DNA of 64,000 nt from Archangium violaceum Cb vi76 (GTDB lineage Bacteria; Myxococcota; Myxococcia; Myxococcales; Myxococcaceae): NCBI RefSeq assembly GCF_000733295.1, contig NZ_JPMI01000005.1:1-64000 (forward strand). Reading direction: 5' to 3'. This document shows, in pieces, positions 46,598 through 56,317 of this stretch (within the stretch, counting starts at the first letter, position 1; each line of letters starts with the position of its first letter). Under the pieces are notes generated by a model. The model worked only from the letters and a program-made list of their open reading frames with translations, was not told the origin of the DNA and ran no database searches. Made by a program: the position numbers and the translations under genes.

Positions 46598-47134
46598 TCA
46601 GAGCTTGTCGCTCTTCTCGTTGTTGCACTCCCTGCATAGCACCTGCCCATTCGAGGGTGCTCCGTCTCCGCCCTTCGCTTTCGGAATGACATGATCCACC
46701 TGGGCCTCATGGGCCGGTGGCGTGACTCCCTTCTGGCTCTTCTGGGCATCGACGGTCGTGACACCACAGTTCTCGCAGCGCTTCTCCCCATCGTATTTCC
46801 GGGCGTTCTCATCCTTGACGTCCTTCTTGCCCTTTGGCGTGAAGCGCATGTAGGCCCGCTCGCCATTCGCGGTGCCTTTTTGAGGCGGTTTTCCACTTTT
46901 CTTTCCTGCCGCGATGGCGACGGAGTCAACGGGCAGAATCTCTTGTGCGAGAGGCTCAAGTACTGTGGCTTCTGCGTTTCGAGCCACTCCTGCCCCATCT
47001 CCCATGGCTGGCTGCGCGAAGGACGGTATGGCCGAGAGCCCAGCAACCAGCAGCAGGAGGGGCATCCACTGGAGCAGACTCAGCGGGAAGGCGGATGTAC
47101 CGCGTTGAACCCGCCTCATGCCGTGTCCGTTCAT
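46598..47134 (-). CDS. Exported HNH nuclease, candidate toxin
   Basis: 178 aa. Signal peptide with a long hydrophobic core and SFA-QP cleavage near residue 40, a short linker, then an HNH domain: RCENCG as first Cys pair, EAQVDHVIPKAKGGDG with catalytic His, and VLCRECNNEKSD as second Cys pair. The segment GERAYMRFTPKGK before it is typical of nuclease tips of polymorphic toxins. No Rhs or VgrG portion is present. GAGGA precedes ATG 47134. Periplasmic export followed by a DUF4265 gene suggests a toxin/immunity pair. Confidence 0.78.
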   Translation of the reverse strand: MNGHGMRRVQRGTSAFPLSLLQWMPLLLLVAGLSAIPSFAQPAMGDGAGVARNAEATVLEPLAQEILPVDSVAIAAGKKSGKPPQKGTANGERAYMRFTPKGKKDVKDENARKYDGEKRCENCGVTTVDAQKSQKGVTPPAHEAQVDHVIPKAKGGDGAPSNGQVLCRECNNEKSDKL

Positions 47135-47177
47135 TTCGTCCTCTTTCTCCGCGCAGCCTCGTATAGGCGGATTGCAG

Positions 47178-48499
47178 TTACAGCAGGCCGCGCGTCTTCA
47201 CGTGCAGATAGGTGTTGACGGCGGCGGCGCCGAAGCCCTTCGCGGGGGCTCGCACCACGAGTGCACCGGAATCTCGGAGGGTGAGAGCCGTGCGTTGATA
47301 GTCCTCCTCGAGGCGTGCGGCGGCCTGGCGCGCGTAGGCGTCCTGCTCGGAGGCGGGGATGGCGGTGGCGGCGGCCTGGAGATCGGGATCCAGGAGCGAG
47401 GCCACCACGGGCAGGTGGCGGGGGCGCAGGGCGAGGGTGCGGGCCAGCAGGGTGCCCGAGGCGTCCGGGTCCACCAGGTCCGTGAAGAGCACCACCAGCG
47501 AGCGGCGCGAGGAGCGGGCGAAGGCGAAGTCGTAGGCGCGGCCGTAGTCGCTCTCCTCGAGGGCGGCCTCGGCGCGGTAGAGGGCCTCGGTGAGCAGGCG
47601 CAGGTGCTCGTGGCCCTTGCGCGGCGGGAGGTAGACGCGCACGTCGCTGGCGAAGGCGAGCACGCCCACCATGTCGCCCGCGTCCAGGCTCACCTTGGCC
47701 AGGCGCAGCGCCGCGTCCACGGCGTGGTCCAGCTTGCGGCGGCCGTCCACGCGGCCGGCCATGTGGCGCCCGCAGTCGAGCAGCAGCAGCACCGGCTGGT
47801 TCCGCTCGGGCTGGTACACGCGCACCATGGTGCGGGCCCGGCGCGCCGAGGCCTTCCAGTCCACGGTGCGGTAGTCGTCGCCCGTGCGGTACTCGCGGAG
47901 GGACTCGAACTCACGGCCCTCGGCGGAGCGGCGCAGGGTGCGCTCGGCGGGGGCGTCCGAGGCCATGGCGAGCGCCAGCGCCTCGCGAGTCAGAGCGGTG
48001 AGGTCCGGGTACACCTTCACGGTCTGGGCGACGGGGACGCGCACCTGGCGTGTGCACAGGCCCAGGGGCCCGAGCAGGCGCAGATGCACGTCTCCGAGGC
48101 GCAGGTCTCCGCGGGCGGGCGGCGTGAGGGCGTAGGAGACGGTGGCGTGGGGAGCGTCCGGCGAAAGGGCGAAGGGCTGCTGGTGCCCGCGTACGTCCAC
48201 GCCCGGAGGCACTTCGTCACGCACCTGCCCGCGCACGGGCCTCGGGCCACGCAGGCTCAGCTCCAGGCGCACCGGGTTGGCGGTGCCCGAGGAGAGGACG
48301 GGCTCCACGGCGCGCCGCACCTCCACGTCCGAGGCGCGAGGGGCGGAGAGGAAATCGAAGGCGCACAGCAGCAGCACCGCCGCGTCCAGGGCAACGGCGA
48401 GCCACAGGAAGACGGAGCCGGCCACGGCGAGGGCGGCGGGCACGAGGGCCACCGCGACGAGGGCCACGGCGAGCCCCGTGGGGACGGGCCGGCCGGCGC

Positions 48500-48503
<4 letters not shown>
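47178..48503 (-). CDS. DUF58 / von Willebrand-like membrane protein
   Basis: 441 aa. Two hydrophobic segments (about residues 10-50) anchor it, followed by the DUF58 core GREFESLREYRTGDDYRTVDWKASAR split over the usual motif, and a vWA-like region with LLLDCGRHM and LFTDLVDP. DUF58 proteins partner MoxR ATPases in assembling or activating other proteins. GTG 48503 overlaps the TGA of the MoxR gene (GTGA), so it is co-translated. Confidence 0.88.
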
Positions 48504-49425
<922 letters not shown>

Positions 49426-49429
<4 letters not shown>

Positions 49430-50457
49430 GTGGGCTTCTCCTTCAGTCCCATGAGCGAGCCCGCCAGGCTCACCAGCGCGCCCAGCAGGCCGAGGAACAC
49501 GCCGAAGCTGGGAGTGGAGTTCATGATGGTGGCGTTGCCCATGGGCGAGGGCACCTCGGTGGCGTCGTACGAGAGCTTCATGAAGACGATGCACCAGAGG
49601 ATGGTGAAGACGGACAGGCCGAGCTGTGCCACCCAGGGGACGAGCGCGTTGAGGTGGGGCATGAACCGGCGCACGCGCACGGTGATGGCGCCGATGATGC
49701 CGATGGCCGCCAGGACGGCGAGGAGGCCGAGACTCATCAGGCCGAGGATCTCTCCGTCGTCGGCCGTCTCCTTCCAGGGGAGGAAGCAGGAGACGAGGAT
49801 GGTGACCCCGCCCGCGAAGGCGATCTTGTCGGAGCGGCCGAGCACGCCCACGAAGTCGCGGAAGTCCTCGATGACCTGCTCGGGGGCGACGATCTGCCCG
49901 GTGCCGGTGTTGGTGCCGTAGGGGTCGCGGGTGGGGACGTAGTTGATGTCGGCGGGGTCGAGCTCGGTCTGCTGGGGGCGCTTGGGCGCGGGAGCGGGTG
50001 CCGGGGCCGGACGGGCGGGAGCGCTGCCCGTGCGCGCGGCGGGACGAGGTCCGGTGGCGGCGCGAGCGCCCGTCGTCGAGCGCTGGGACGCGTTGCGGAC
50101 GATGTCCTCCATGGGCCGGATGTTGGTGGCGTCCTCGTCGGCGACCGCCGGGGCCGGAGCCGGAGCAGCGGGACGGCCCGAGGAGGTGGGGACGCGGGGG
50201 CGCGAGCCGGTGCTGGCGCGGGCCGCGGGACGGGAACCGGTGGCGGCGCGAGCGCCCGAGGCGGGGCGGGACGCGGTCTGCCTGCGAGGCGGGGGCGGAG
50301 CGGCCTCCGCGTCATCCGGGGGGGCATCGGTCGAGATGAACGAGGAGTCGATGATGTAGTCGCACGATGGGCAGATGGAGGTGCCATCCGCGACCTTGGT
50401 GCCACAGCCAGGGCAGTTCAGGACCGGCGCTCCTTGAGTCTGGGAAGCGCCGAGCAT
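49426..50457 (-). CDS. Zinc-ribbon membrane protein
   Basis: 343 aa. The N-terminal zinc ribbon NCPGCG...CPSCDY is followed by a roughly 150-residue Ala/Pro/Arg low-complexity linker with repeated GxRxAT/SGxRP units, then four membrane helices at about 220-335. Myxobacterial genomes often carry such zinc-ribbon/low-complexity membrane proteins; the function is unknown. It is the first gene of the MoxR/DUF58 operon and divergent from the HEAT-cyclophilin gene. TTG 50484 is an alternative start. Confidence 0.75.
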
Positions 50458-50540
50458 CTTCCGGTGCCCGATGGCCCAAGTCAAACGGCTTACGGGCTAA
50501 CCCCTGGATTTTCGCGGGGAATTGGCCTAGGCGAGGCGGC

Positions 50541-52598
50541 ATGGATGCTCTGCGCGCCGCTGTGCCCGTCTGCCTGCTGTGGGGGTTCGTGCTGTCGGGT
50601 TGTGTCCGCTCCGTGCCGTCCGCGCCGGAGGCGGGAGGAGGGGAGGAGATCGCCCTCTGGGAGGATCGCCGCTCGCTGGCGGGGGGACGGCTGGTGGAGC
50701 TGGCGGCGAAGGGGTCCGTGCCGGTGCGCGTCCGGGCCCTGCGTGCGCTCGCCCGCATCCAGGAGCCGTCCACGATGGAGGCCGTGCTGGCCGGGTTGGG
50801 GGCCGCCGAGGTTCCCGTGCGGGACGAGGCGGCCTTCGCGGCCGGGGTACTGGCGCTCTCATGGGAGCCGCTCACGGACGCGGAGAAGGCGCGGATGACG
50901 GAGGCACTGCTCGCCGCCGAGGGCTCGGAGAAGGACGAGGGCGTGCGGCGTACGTTGCTCGAGTCGCTGGGAAAGCTGGCCACGCCAGGGGCGGTGAAGC
51001 GCTTCACGGAGCGGCTCTCGGAGGGGAGTCCGGAGGTCGCGGGCCGGGCGGCGGTGGCGCTCGGGGTGGCGGCCCGCCGGGGCGCGTCGTTGGCGGAGGT
51101 TCCGCTGGAGCGGGCGGCGGTGTTGCTCCAGTCCGGTCAGCCAGAGGCCTCCCGTTTCGGCGGGGCCTATCTCCTGGCGAGCGCGAAACGCTCCGAGGGG
51201 CTGGGCATGTTGCGGCGGTGCCTCGGAGACGAGGCCCCGGACGTGCGGGCGTTGTGCGCGAAGGGGCTCGGTGACGTGGGAGGCCCGGAGGACGCGGCCG
51301 TCGTGGGCCGGTTGCTGGGGGACGAGGTGCCCCGCGTGGCGGCCGAGGCCTCGCGGGCGCTGGCGAAGCTGGCCTCGCGGTGCAGCGGGGATTGCACCCC
51401 GTTGGACGAGCTCCGGGCCCTGGCGTCCCAGGTCGGACGCGTGGCGCGAGGGGACCCGGCGGCGGGCCACGCACTGCTCGCGCTGGCACAGCAGGGCCTG
51501 CCCGAGGCGGGACGTCCGGTGCTGATGGCATTGCGGCGCGCGCTTCAGGAGGCGACACCGGGCGCGGCCTCGGAAGTGGCCTCGGGAGATTTGATGAACC
51601 TCGATTGCCGTCTGGCGGCGGCGCTCGACCGGCAGACGGGAGCACTCGATGAGGCGCTGCGCTGTGGAGGCGGCTGGGTTCGGGCGGTGCGGCGGCTGTC
51701 ACTTGGCCTGCGGGAGGTGGCGCAGTCGAAGGGCAGGGCAGGCGCGAGCGATGCGGTGCAGTACCTGTCGTATCCGGACACGCGGGTGAGGCTGGCCGCG
51801 CTCGACGCGGTGGCGTCCCGTCCGGTGCCCGAGGCCGCCGGGCCCGTGCGGGCGCTTCTCGAAGGAGAGGACCTGGTGGAGGCCGCGGCGGCGGCGAGCA
51901 CGGCCGGGAAGCTGAAGGACGCGGAGGCCCTGCCCCGAGTGCGAGCGCTCGCGGAGCGTGTGCCTCGGGAGCCGGACATGGCCGGGCCGGTGGCGGAGGG
52001 GCTGGTGGCGTTGGCGGGGAAGGACGCGGAGCCGGTGCTGCGCAAGTGGCTGGAGCACCCGCACGCCAACGTGCGCCGCGTGGCGGTCGAGTCGCTCTCG
52101 GGCCTCACCGGGCAGCCCGTGCGGGCCGCGCACGTGGAGTCGCCGGACAACGCGCGCCGTCCCGAGCCCGCTCCGGTGGGGAGCACGCTCACGTTCCGTA
52201 CGAACAAGGGGGACTTCACGGTGGTGCTGGACGCGGAGGCGCCGCTGACGTCGGGCAACCTCGTGGCGCTCGCGCGCGGGGGCTACTTCCGGGGCACCAC
52301 CTTCCACCGCGTGGTGCCGGACTTCGTCGCGCAGGGAGGAGACCCGCGCGGAGACGGGGAGGGGGGTCCGGGCTACTCCATCCGCTGTGAGATCACCCGG
52401 CGGCCCTATCGCCGCGCCGTGCTGGGCATGGCGCTGTCGGGCAAGGACACGGGAGGCAGCCAGTTCTTCTTCACCCACTCTCCGCAGCCGCACCTGGATG
52501 GCCGCTACACGGCCTTTGGCGAGGTGACGCGCGGCATGGAGGTGGTGGATCGCCTGCTGGAGGGCGACACCATCCAGGAGGTGGAGGTGTCGCCCTGA
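50541..52598 (+). CDS. Lipoprotein fusing HEAT repeats to a cyclophilin PPIase
   Basis: 685 aa. Lipobox GFVLSGC at residues 15-21. Residues about 40-540 are Ala/Leu/Glu-rich HEAT-like helical repeats (VRVRALRALARI and VRRVAVESLSGL). The C-terminal 140 residues are a cyclophilin peptidyl-prolyl isomerase: TNKGDFTVVLD, TTFHRVVPDFVAQGGD with the catalytic Arg, then GSQFFFTH and the DGRYTAFGEV. Probably a tethered extracytoplasmic folding factor with a protein-binding solenoid. Confidence 0.88.
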   Translation: MDALRAAVPVCLLWGFVLSGCVRSVPSAPEAGGGEEIALWEDRRSLAGGRLVELAAKGSVPVRVRALRALARIQEPSTMEAVLAGLGAAEVPVRDEAAFAAGVLALSWEPLTDAEKARMTEALLAAEGSEKDEGVRRTLLESLGKLATPGAVKRFTERLSEGSPEVAGRAAVALGVAARRGASLAEVPLERAAVLLQSGQPEASRFGGAYLLASAKRSEGLGMLRRCLGDEAPDVRALCAKGLGDVGGPEDAAVVGRLLGDEVPRVAAEASRALAKLASRCSGDCTPLDELRALASQVGRVARGDPAAGHALLALAQQGLPEAGRPVLMALRRALQEATPGAASEVASGDLMNLDCRLAAALDRQTGALDEALRCGGGWVRAVRRLSLGLREVAQSKGRAGASDAVQYLSYPDTRVRLAALDAVASRPVPEAAGPVRALLEGEDLVEAAAAASTAGKLKDAEALPRVRALAERVPREPDMAGPVAEGLVALAGKDAEPVLRKWLEHPHANVRRVAVESLSGLTGQPVRAAHVESPDNARRPEPAPVGSTLTFRTNKGDFTVVLDAEAPLTSGNLVALARGGYFRGTTFHRVVPDFVAQGGDPRGDGEGGPGYSIRCEITRRPYRRAVLGMALSGKDTGGSQFFFTHSPQPHLDGRYTAFGEVTRGMEVVDRLLEGDTIQEVEVSP

Positions 52599-52609
52599 AG
52601 CAAAGACGG

Positions 52610-53113
52610 CTACCGGATGGGCGTTGCTCCAGACTGGAACCCTGTCTGGACTCGTAGCTCTGACAGTGCACTCAGCAGCCACTTGCGAAGGTTGTTGCTG
52701 TGAGGAAGACGGCGAATGCTCCGGTCGGTCTCATCCAGCAAGCGCCGGGCCTCGCGATTGTCGTGCTGCGGGTGCCGTTGGCACCATCGTGCGTACAGAC
52801 AGGCGACGTGGTAGCGGCGTTCGACGTTCGAGTAGCCCAGCCTCCGGATACGTCGCAACGTGGGGCCGAATACATGCCATGGACAATTGCGTCCGTATGC
52901 TTCGGTAAAAATCGTCTCGGCAATCCGCCGCTGTAACTCCTGACGCTCGAATTTCGTCCTCACCACGGAATGCAGAAGCCTGCGCTCCAGTGCCTTGAGC
53001 TTGGGCTCCAACTCCTCGAAGGAATCGTCAAAGGTCTTCACGAGCAGTTGGTCCACCGCTCGTGCCACTTCCATGAAGCGGTGCTCGGAGCTTTTGGACA
53101 GCGTCAACGGCAC
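52610..53113 (-). CDS. Unknown helical basic protein (accessory)
   Basis: About 167 aa, no family recognised. Rich in Arg, Leu and Glu, largely helical, with a central segment TEAYGRNCPWHVFGP, an Arg-rich motif RRLGYSNVERRYHVACLYARW (about residues 95-115) and a C-terminal LRKWLLSALSEL. No signal peptide or membrane helix. Base composition is less GC-biased than its neighbours. The start is uncertain (GTG 53113 or TTG 53107). It overlaps the end of the small lipoprotein gene, so they form a pair. Confidence 0.6.
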   Translation of the reverse strand: MPLTLSKSSEHRFMEVARAVDQLLVKTFDDSFEELEPKLKALERRLLHSVVRTKFERQELQRRIAETIFTEAYGRNCPWHVFGPTLRRIRRLGYSNVERRYHVACLYARWCQRHPQHDNREARRLLDETDRSIRRLPHSNNLRKWLLSALSELRVQTGFQSGATPIR

Positions 53114-53406
53114 GGCCTCCCATCCCAGAGTACGTCTGGCCAGACACCATTGCTCTGCATGCAGACATCCTGGCAGACATGGCACAGGCTATGTCCACTG
53201 GTTTCGCTCCGAATGCTTTGAATGCGGGAGTCCAAGCAGTCATTGAATGCCTGTGTGCATCGTTTTCGGACTTCTTGGTACGGCAGACACTCGATGGGTT
53301 GATTCTGCCCCGCGAGCCGGTCTTCCTCTGTGCACCGTGTCGTCAGTGTCAGGGCTGCAGCGGCCATCAAGATCGAGCGGAACTGCACAGACCTGCTGGT
53401 GTGCAT
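53104..53406 (-). CDS. Small cysteine-rich lipoprotein (accessory pair)
   Basis: 100 aa. Lipobox LTLTTRC near residue 25 is imperfect because Arg precedes the Cys. The mature region has about seven Cys (ECLPYQEVRKRC, CLDSR, CHVCQDVC and a final CR), suggesting a disulfide-linked domain. A clear AGGAGGT precedes ATG 53406. The stop lies 10 bp inside the start region of the unknown helical gene. Function unknown. Confidence 0.65.
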   Translation of the reverse strand: MHTSRSVQFRSILMAAAALTLTTRCTEEDRLAGQNQPIECLPYQEVRKRCTQAFNDCLDSRIQSIRSETSGHSLCHVCQDVCMQSNGVWPDVLWDGRPCR

Positions 53407-53543
53407 CAGACACCTCCTGTCTTGGTGCAGTGGAAGAACCCATTGCGATGAGTCTCGAACAGACCGGATAGCCACCTCAATGAGCGGAAACGCCTGCTGG
53501 TTATCCTGCGTACGGTGGCCAACAACCACGGGGCTGTGTCCTG

Positions 53544-54932
53544 ATGATGAACGTCAACCCGGTTCCTCCCAGCCTGACCCCTGGACGCAGCGGCACAGGC
53601 ATGACACGGAGGAAGCTCCTCTGGTCCCTGGGCCTCGCGACACCGCTGCTCGCCTTCACGGGAGGCTTCGCGCTCTGGAAATCCCGAGCGGCACAGAGGG
53701 CACCCGATTCCGGGCAGGCCCTCTCCAGCGCATTGCCGCATACCCGGCTCGCCCATCGGGCCGCCGTCGCGGGAGAACTGGAGCGCGCGCGAGAGGAAGC
53801 CACCGCGGCCCTGGCTGAAGCACCCGGCCATGCTCCAGCGCTTGTCGTTCTCGCGTGCGTCGCACTGGAGACGGGTGACCTCCGCGCGGCACAGGGGGTT
53901 CTGCTCCGACTGGGCTCCCTGGCTCCCGGGCAACCGGAGTTGCGGATTCTGGAGACGCTCCTGGCGAATCAGCGGCGTGATGCCCCGGTGGGCTGGAGGC
54001 AGGTCTTTCTCGAGGCCTGGACGGAACTGGGACGCCCCGACTTGCAGCAGAGTGCCTTGTTGCCGGAGCCCATGCTCGCCAGCCTCGATGAACCGGGGCT
54101 CGAGAGCGCCTGGAGCCGTGCTTCCTCCTCACGAGCACGTCTCACCCTGGCCCTGCTCTCCCCGAATCCTTCCGAGGCGCGTGCCCGTTGGGTCCTCGAT
54201 CGGGTGCCGGAACTCGATGATTCCGCGCTGCTCATCGCGGCATTCGATCTGCTGCGCGACAAGAGGCTCTCGGCGTCCGTCCAGCAAGAGGCCGCGCCCG
54301 TGTTGCGCCAGCGCTTCGCTCAGCTCTCCGCGACTTCACCTTCGGCCATGCGGCTTCGCCTGTTGCACCTGCTGGTTGGAACGGAGCGGGATGAGCCGTT
54401 CAGCCCCCAGGAACTGGAAGCACTCGAGGCCATCTCGGTGCTTCCCTCCTGGAAGGAAGACTCCTTCACACGGCCTTTCCATGAGGCGCGGCGATGCCTG
54501 GAGGACCTGAAGGTGCCCGGCTCCACGGGGGCTGCCTTCGCGGTGGCGGAGCGGACGCTGGGCCATCGCGGTGCGCTCCTGCTGCTCTGGCGTGCCGCCG
54601 CCACCCGGGATCGGCTCTCCGAGGACGAGCACCGCAGGATGGGGCGCATGCTCTGGCTCATCGGAAGCCGTCTGACCGAGCAGTCCTCGCTCCTGGAGCA
54701 CTCGGTGGGAACCTCGCTCATGGCGTCCGGAGCCTCCAACCTGCGGCACGGCCGCGATCAGCGGGAGGCCTTCGCGCGAGAGGACGAAGTGCACGCGGCT
54801 GTCATGACTTCGCTCCGGGCCGCGCTCGACCGATGGCCGTTGCGCTCGCTCTCGGAGCAACTGCTGGAATCACGGGCGCGCAGCGAGGTGGCCTGGCTGC
54901 GCGCCTTCGTGGGCAAGGGCGCGCTCCCGTGA
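53544..54932 (+). CDS. TPR-like membrane-anchored hypothetical protein
   Basis: 462 aa. A positively charged stretch (MTRRK) and one helix at about residues 24-42 anchor it. The rest is Ala/Leu-rich and helical; residues 75-150 look like TPRs (LERAREEATAALAEAPGHAPALVVL). No catalytic motif. The start could be ATG 53601, just before the helix. Convergent with the HD-GYP gene 9 bp away. Confidence 0.7.
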   Translation: MMNVNPVPPSLTPGRSGTGMTRRKLLWSLGLATPLLAFTGGFALWKSRAAQRAPDSGQALSSALPHTRLAHRAAVAGELERAREEATAALAEAPGHAPALVVLACVALETGDLRAAQGVLLRLGSLAPGQPELRILETLLANQRRDAPVGWRQVFLEAWTELGRPDLQQSALLPEPMLASLDEPGLESAWSRASSSRARLTLALLSPNPSEARARWVLDRVPELDDSALLIAAFDLLRDKRLSASVQQEAAPVLRQRFAQLSATSPSAMRLRLLHLLVGTERDEPFSPQELEALEAISVLPSWKEDSFTRPFHEARRCLEDLKVPGSTGAAFAVAERTLGHRGALLLLWRAAATRDRLSEDEHRRMGRMLWLIGSRLTEQSSLLEHSVGTSLMASGASNLRHGRDQREAFAREDEVHAAVMTSLRAALDRWPLRSLSEQLLESRARSEVAWLRAFVGKGALP

Positions 54933-54941
54933 GAGACGCGC

Positions 54942-56048
54942 TCAGCTCGCGACGCGGTTGGGCACCTTGCCCGGCGTGAAGCCGGCCCAGAGCGCGTTCT
55001 CCGCGTTCTCCATGTCCTCGACCTTCTTGCGGATGCGCTGCCACTCCGCGTCCGGAATGCGCAGGAAGGCCTCGGATAGCTCCGGGTCGAACTGCGTGCC
55101 CGAGCAGCGCTTGATTTCATCGCGCGCCACGGACATCGGCCGGCCCTTGCGGTACGGACGATCCGAGGTGATGGCGTCCACCGTGTCCGCGATGGCGAAG
55201 ATGCGCGCCCCGATCACGATGTCCTTGCCCTTGAGCCCCTGCGGATAGCCCTTGCCGTCCCACCGCTCCTGGTGGTGCAGCACGATCAGCGAGGCGTCGT
55301 GCAGGTAGGGCATCTTCGCGAGGATCTTGTACCCGTACTCGGGATGCTTGCGCATCTCCACCCATTCCTCGGGGGAGAGCGGGCCGGGCTTGAGCAGGAT
55401 GGTGTCGCTCACGCCAATCTTCCCGATGTCGTGCAGCAGGGCTCCCTGCTCCACCACCTCGAGCTGCGTGGGCGTCAGTCCAATCTCCTCGCCAATCCGC
55501 CGCGAGTAGAGCGACACCCGGCGCGAGTGCCACTGCGTCTCGGTATCGCGGTAGTCGAGCGCGCTGATGAGCCCATCCAGCAGGCCGTTGGTGCGCTCCA
55601 CCACCATGCGCTCGAGGTCGCGGTTGATGAGCGTCAGCTCCGCGTTCTTCTCCGCCACCTCGCGCGTGAGCCGCTCGTTGGACTCCACCAGCTTGAAGTG
55701 CTCGAAGGCCTGACGCACCGCGCTGGTCAGCTCGCTGAGCGACCACGGCTTGCCCAATAGACGGAACACCTCTCCCCGGTTGACCGCCTCGGAGGCCGTA
55801 CGGAAGTCCGCCGCCGCCGTCAGCATCAGGCGCACGGCACGCGGGTTCTTCTCACGCAGGGTCCTCAGGAGCTCCACGCCGTTGAGCAACGGCATCATGA
55901 AGTCCGTCAGCACCACCTGGAATCCTTCTTCCTTGGCGGCCTGGGCAGGATCCGTGTGGGTGACGACCTCGTAGCCCTCCGACTGCAGAATCCGCGACAG
56001 CGCGGCCAGAATGAGGGGATCGTCATCCACCACCAGGATGCGGTCCAT
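54942..56048 (-). CDS. HD-GYP response regulator (cyclic-di-GMP phosphodiesterase type)
   Basis: 368 aa RpfG-like regulator. Receiver at residues 1-120 with acidic pair D8-D9 and phospho-acceptor Asp49 (LTDFMMP), a coiled-coil linker, then an HD-GYP domain at about 155-340 with LLHDIGKIGV and HHQERWDGKGYPQGL. The GYP signature is intact, so c-di-GMP hydrolysis is likely. No partner kinase is adjacent. Confidence 0.92.
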   Translation of the reverse strand: MDRILVVDDDPLILAALSRILQSEGYEVVTHTDPAQAAKEEGFQVVLTDFMMPLLNGVELLRTLREKNPRAVRLMLTAAADFRTASEAVNRGEVFRLLGKPWSLSELTSAVRQAFEHFKLVESNERLTREVAEKNAELTLINRDLERMVVERTNGLLDGLISALDYRDTETQWHSRRVSLYSRRIGEEIGLTPTQLEVVEQGALLHDIGKIGVSDTILLKPGPLSPEEWVEMRKHPEYGYKILAKMPYLHDASLIVLHHQERWDGKGYPQGLKGKDIVIGARIFAIADTVDAITSDRPYRKGRPMSVARDEIKRCSGTQFDPELSEAFLRIPDAEWQRIRKKVEDMENAENALWAGFTPGKVPNRVAS

Positions 56049-56106
56049 GAATACAGCCTCCCAACCCTTCGATCGAAATGGGGACGGACATCGAAGAAAC
56101 CGGGCC

Positions 56107-56112
56107 GTTATA
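56107..56112 (-). promoter_or_regulatory. Candidate -10 element of the HD-GYP gene
   Basis: TATAAC on the minus strand, about 60 bp before ATG 56048. A convincing -35 at optimal spacing was not found. Confidence 0.3.
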
Positions 56113-56234
56113 CACGGCTTTGCGCCCGAAGGTCACACCCGCTTGGGGGTGGGCTCGCACTCTTGCTCGCTTTACAACCCCTCGTAACCTCTCTTCTTTC
56201 TGGCAGGGGACGCTCTACCTGGTTCACGAGCCGC

Positions 56235-56264
56235 TTGCCTGTCCGGCTGGGGGTGGTCTATGGT
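56235..56264 (+). promoter_or_regulatory. Candidate promoter of the reductase/dehydratase operon
   Basis: TTGCCT (56235-56240), an 18 bp spacer and TATGGT (56259-56264), 53 bp before ATG 56318. It has the same -10 as the aspS candidate. The rest of 56049-56317 shows no gene. Confidence 0.42.
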
Positions 56265-56317
56265 GCGCCACATTGCTGCATTGTGGTGTAACTCCTTGAT
56301 TTTTGGAGAGTTCTCCG

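Noticed and set aside
43123-47134. Complete DISARM or other multi-gene phage-defence island
   Set aside because: Only an SNF2-type gene is present; no methyltransferase, DrmA/B/C or PLD gene is adjacent.
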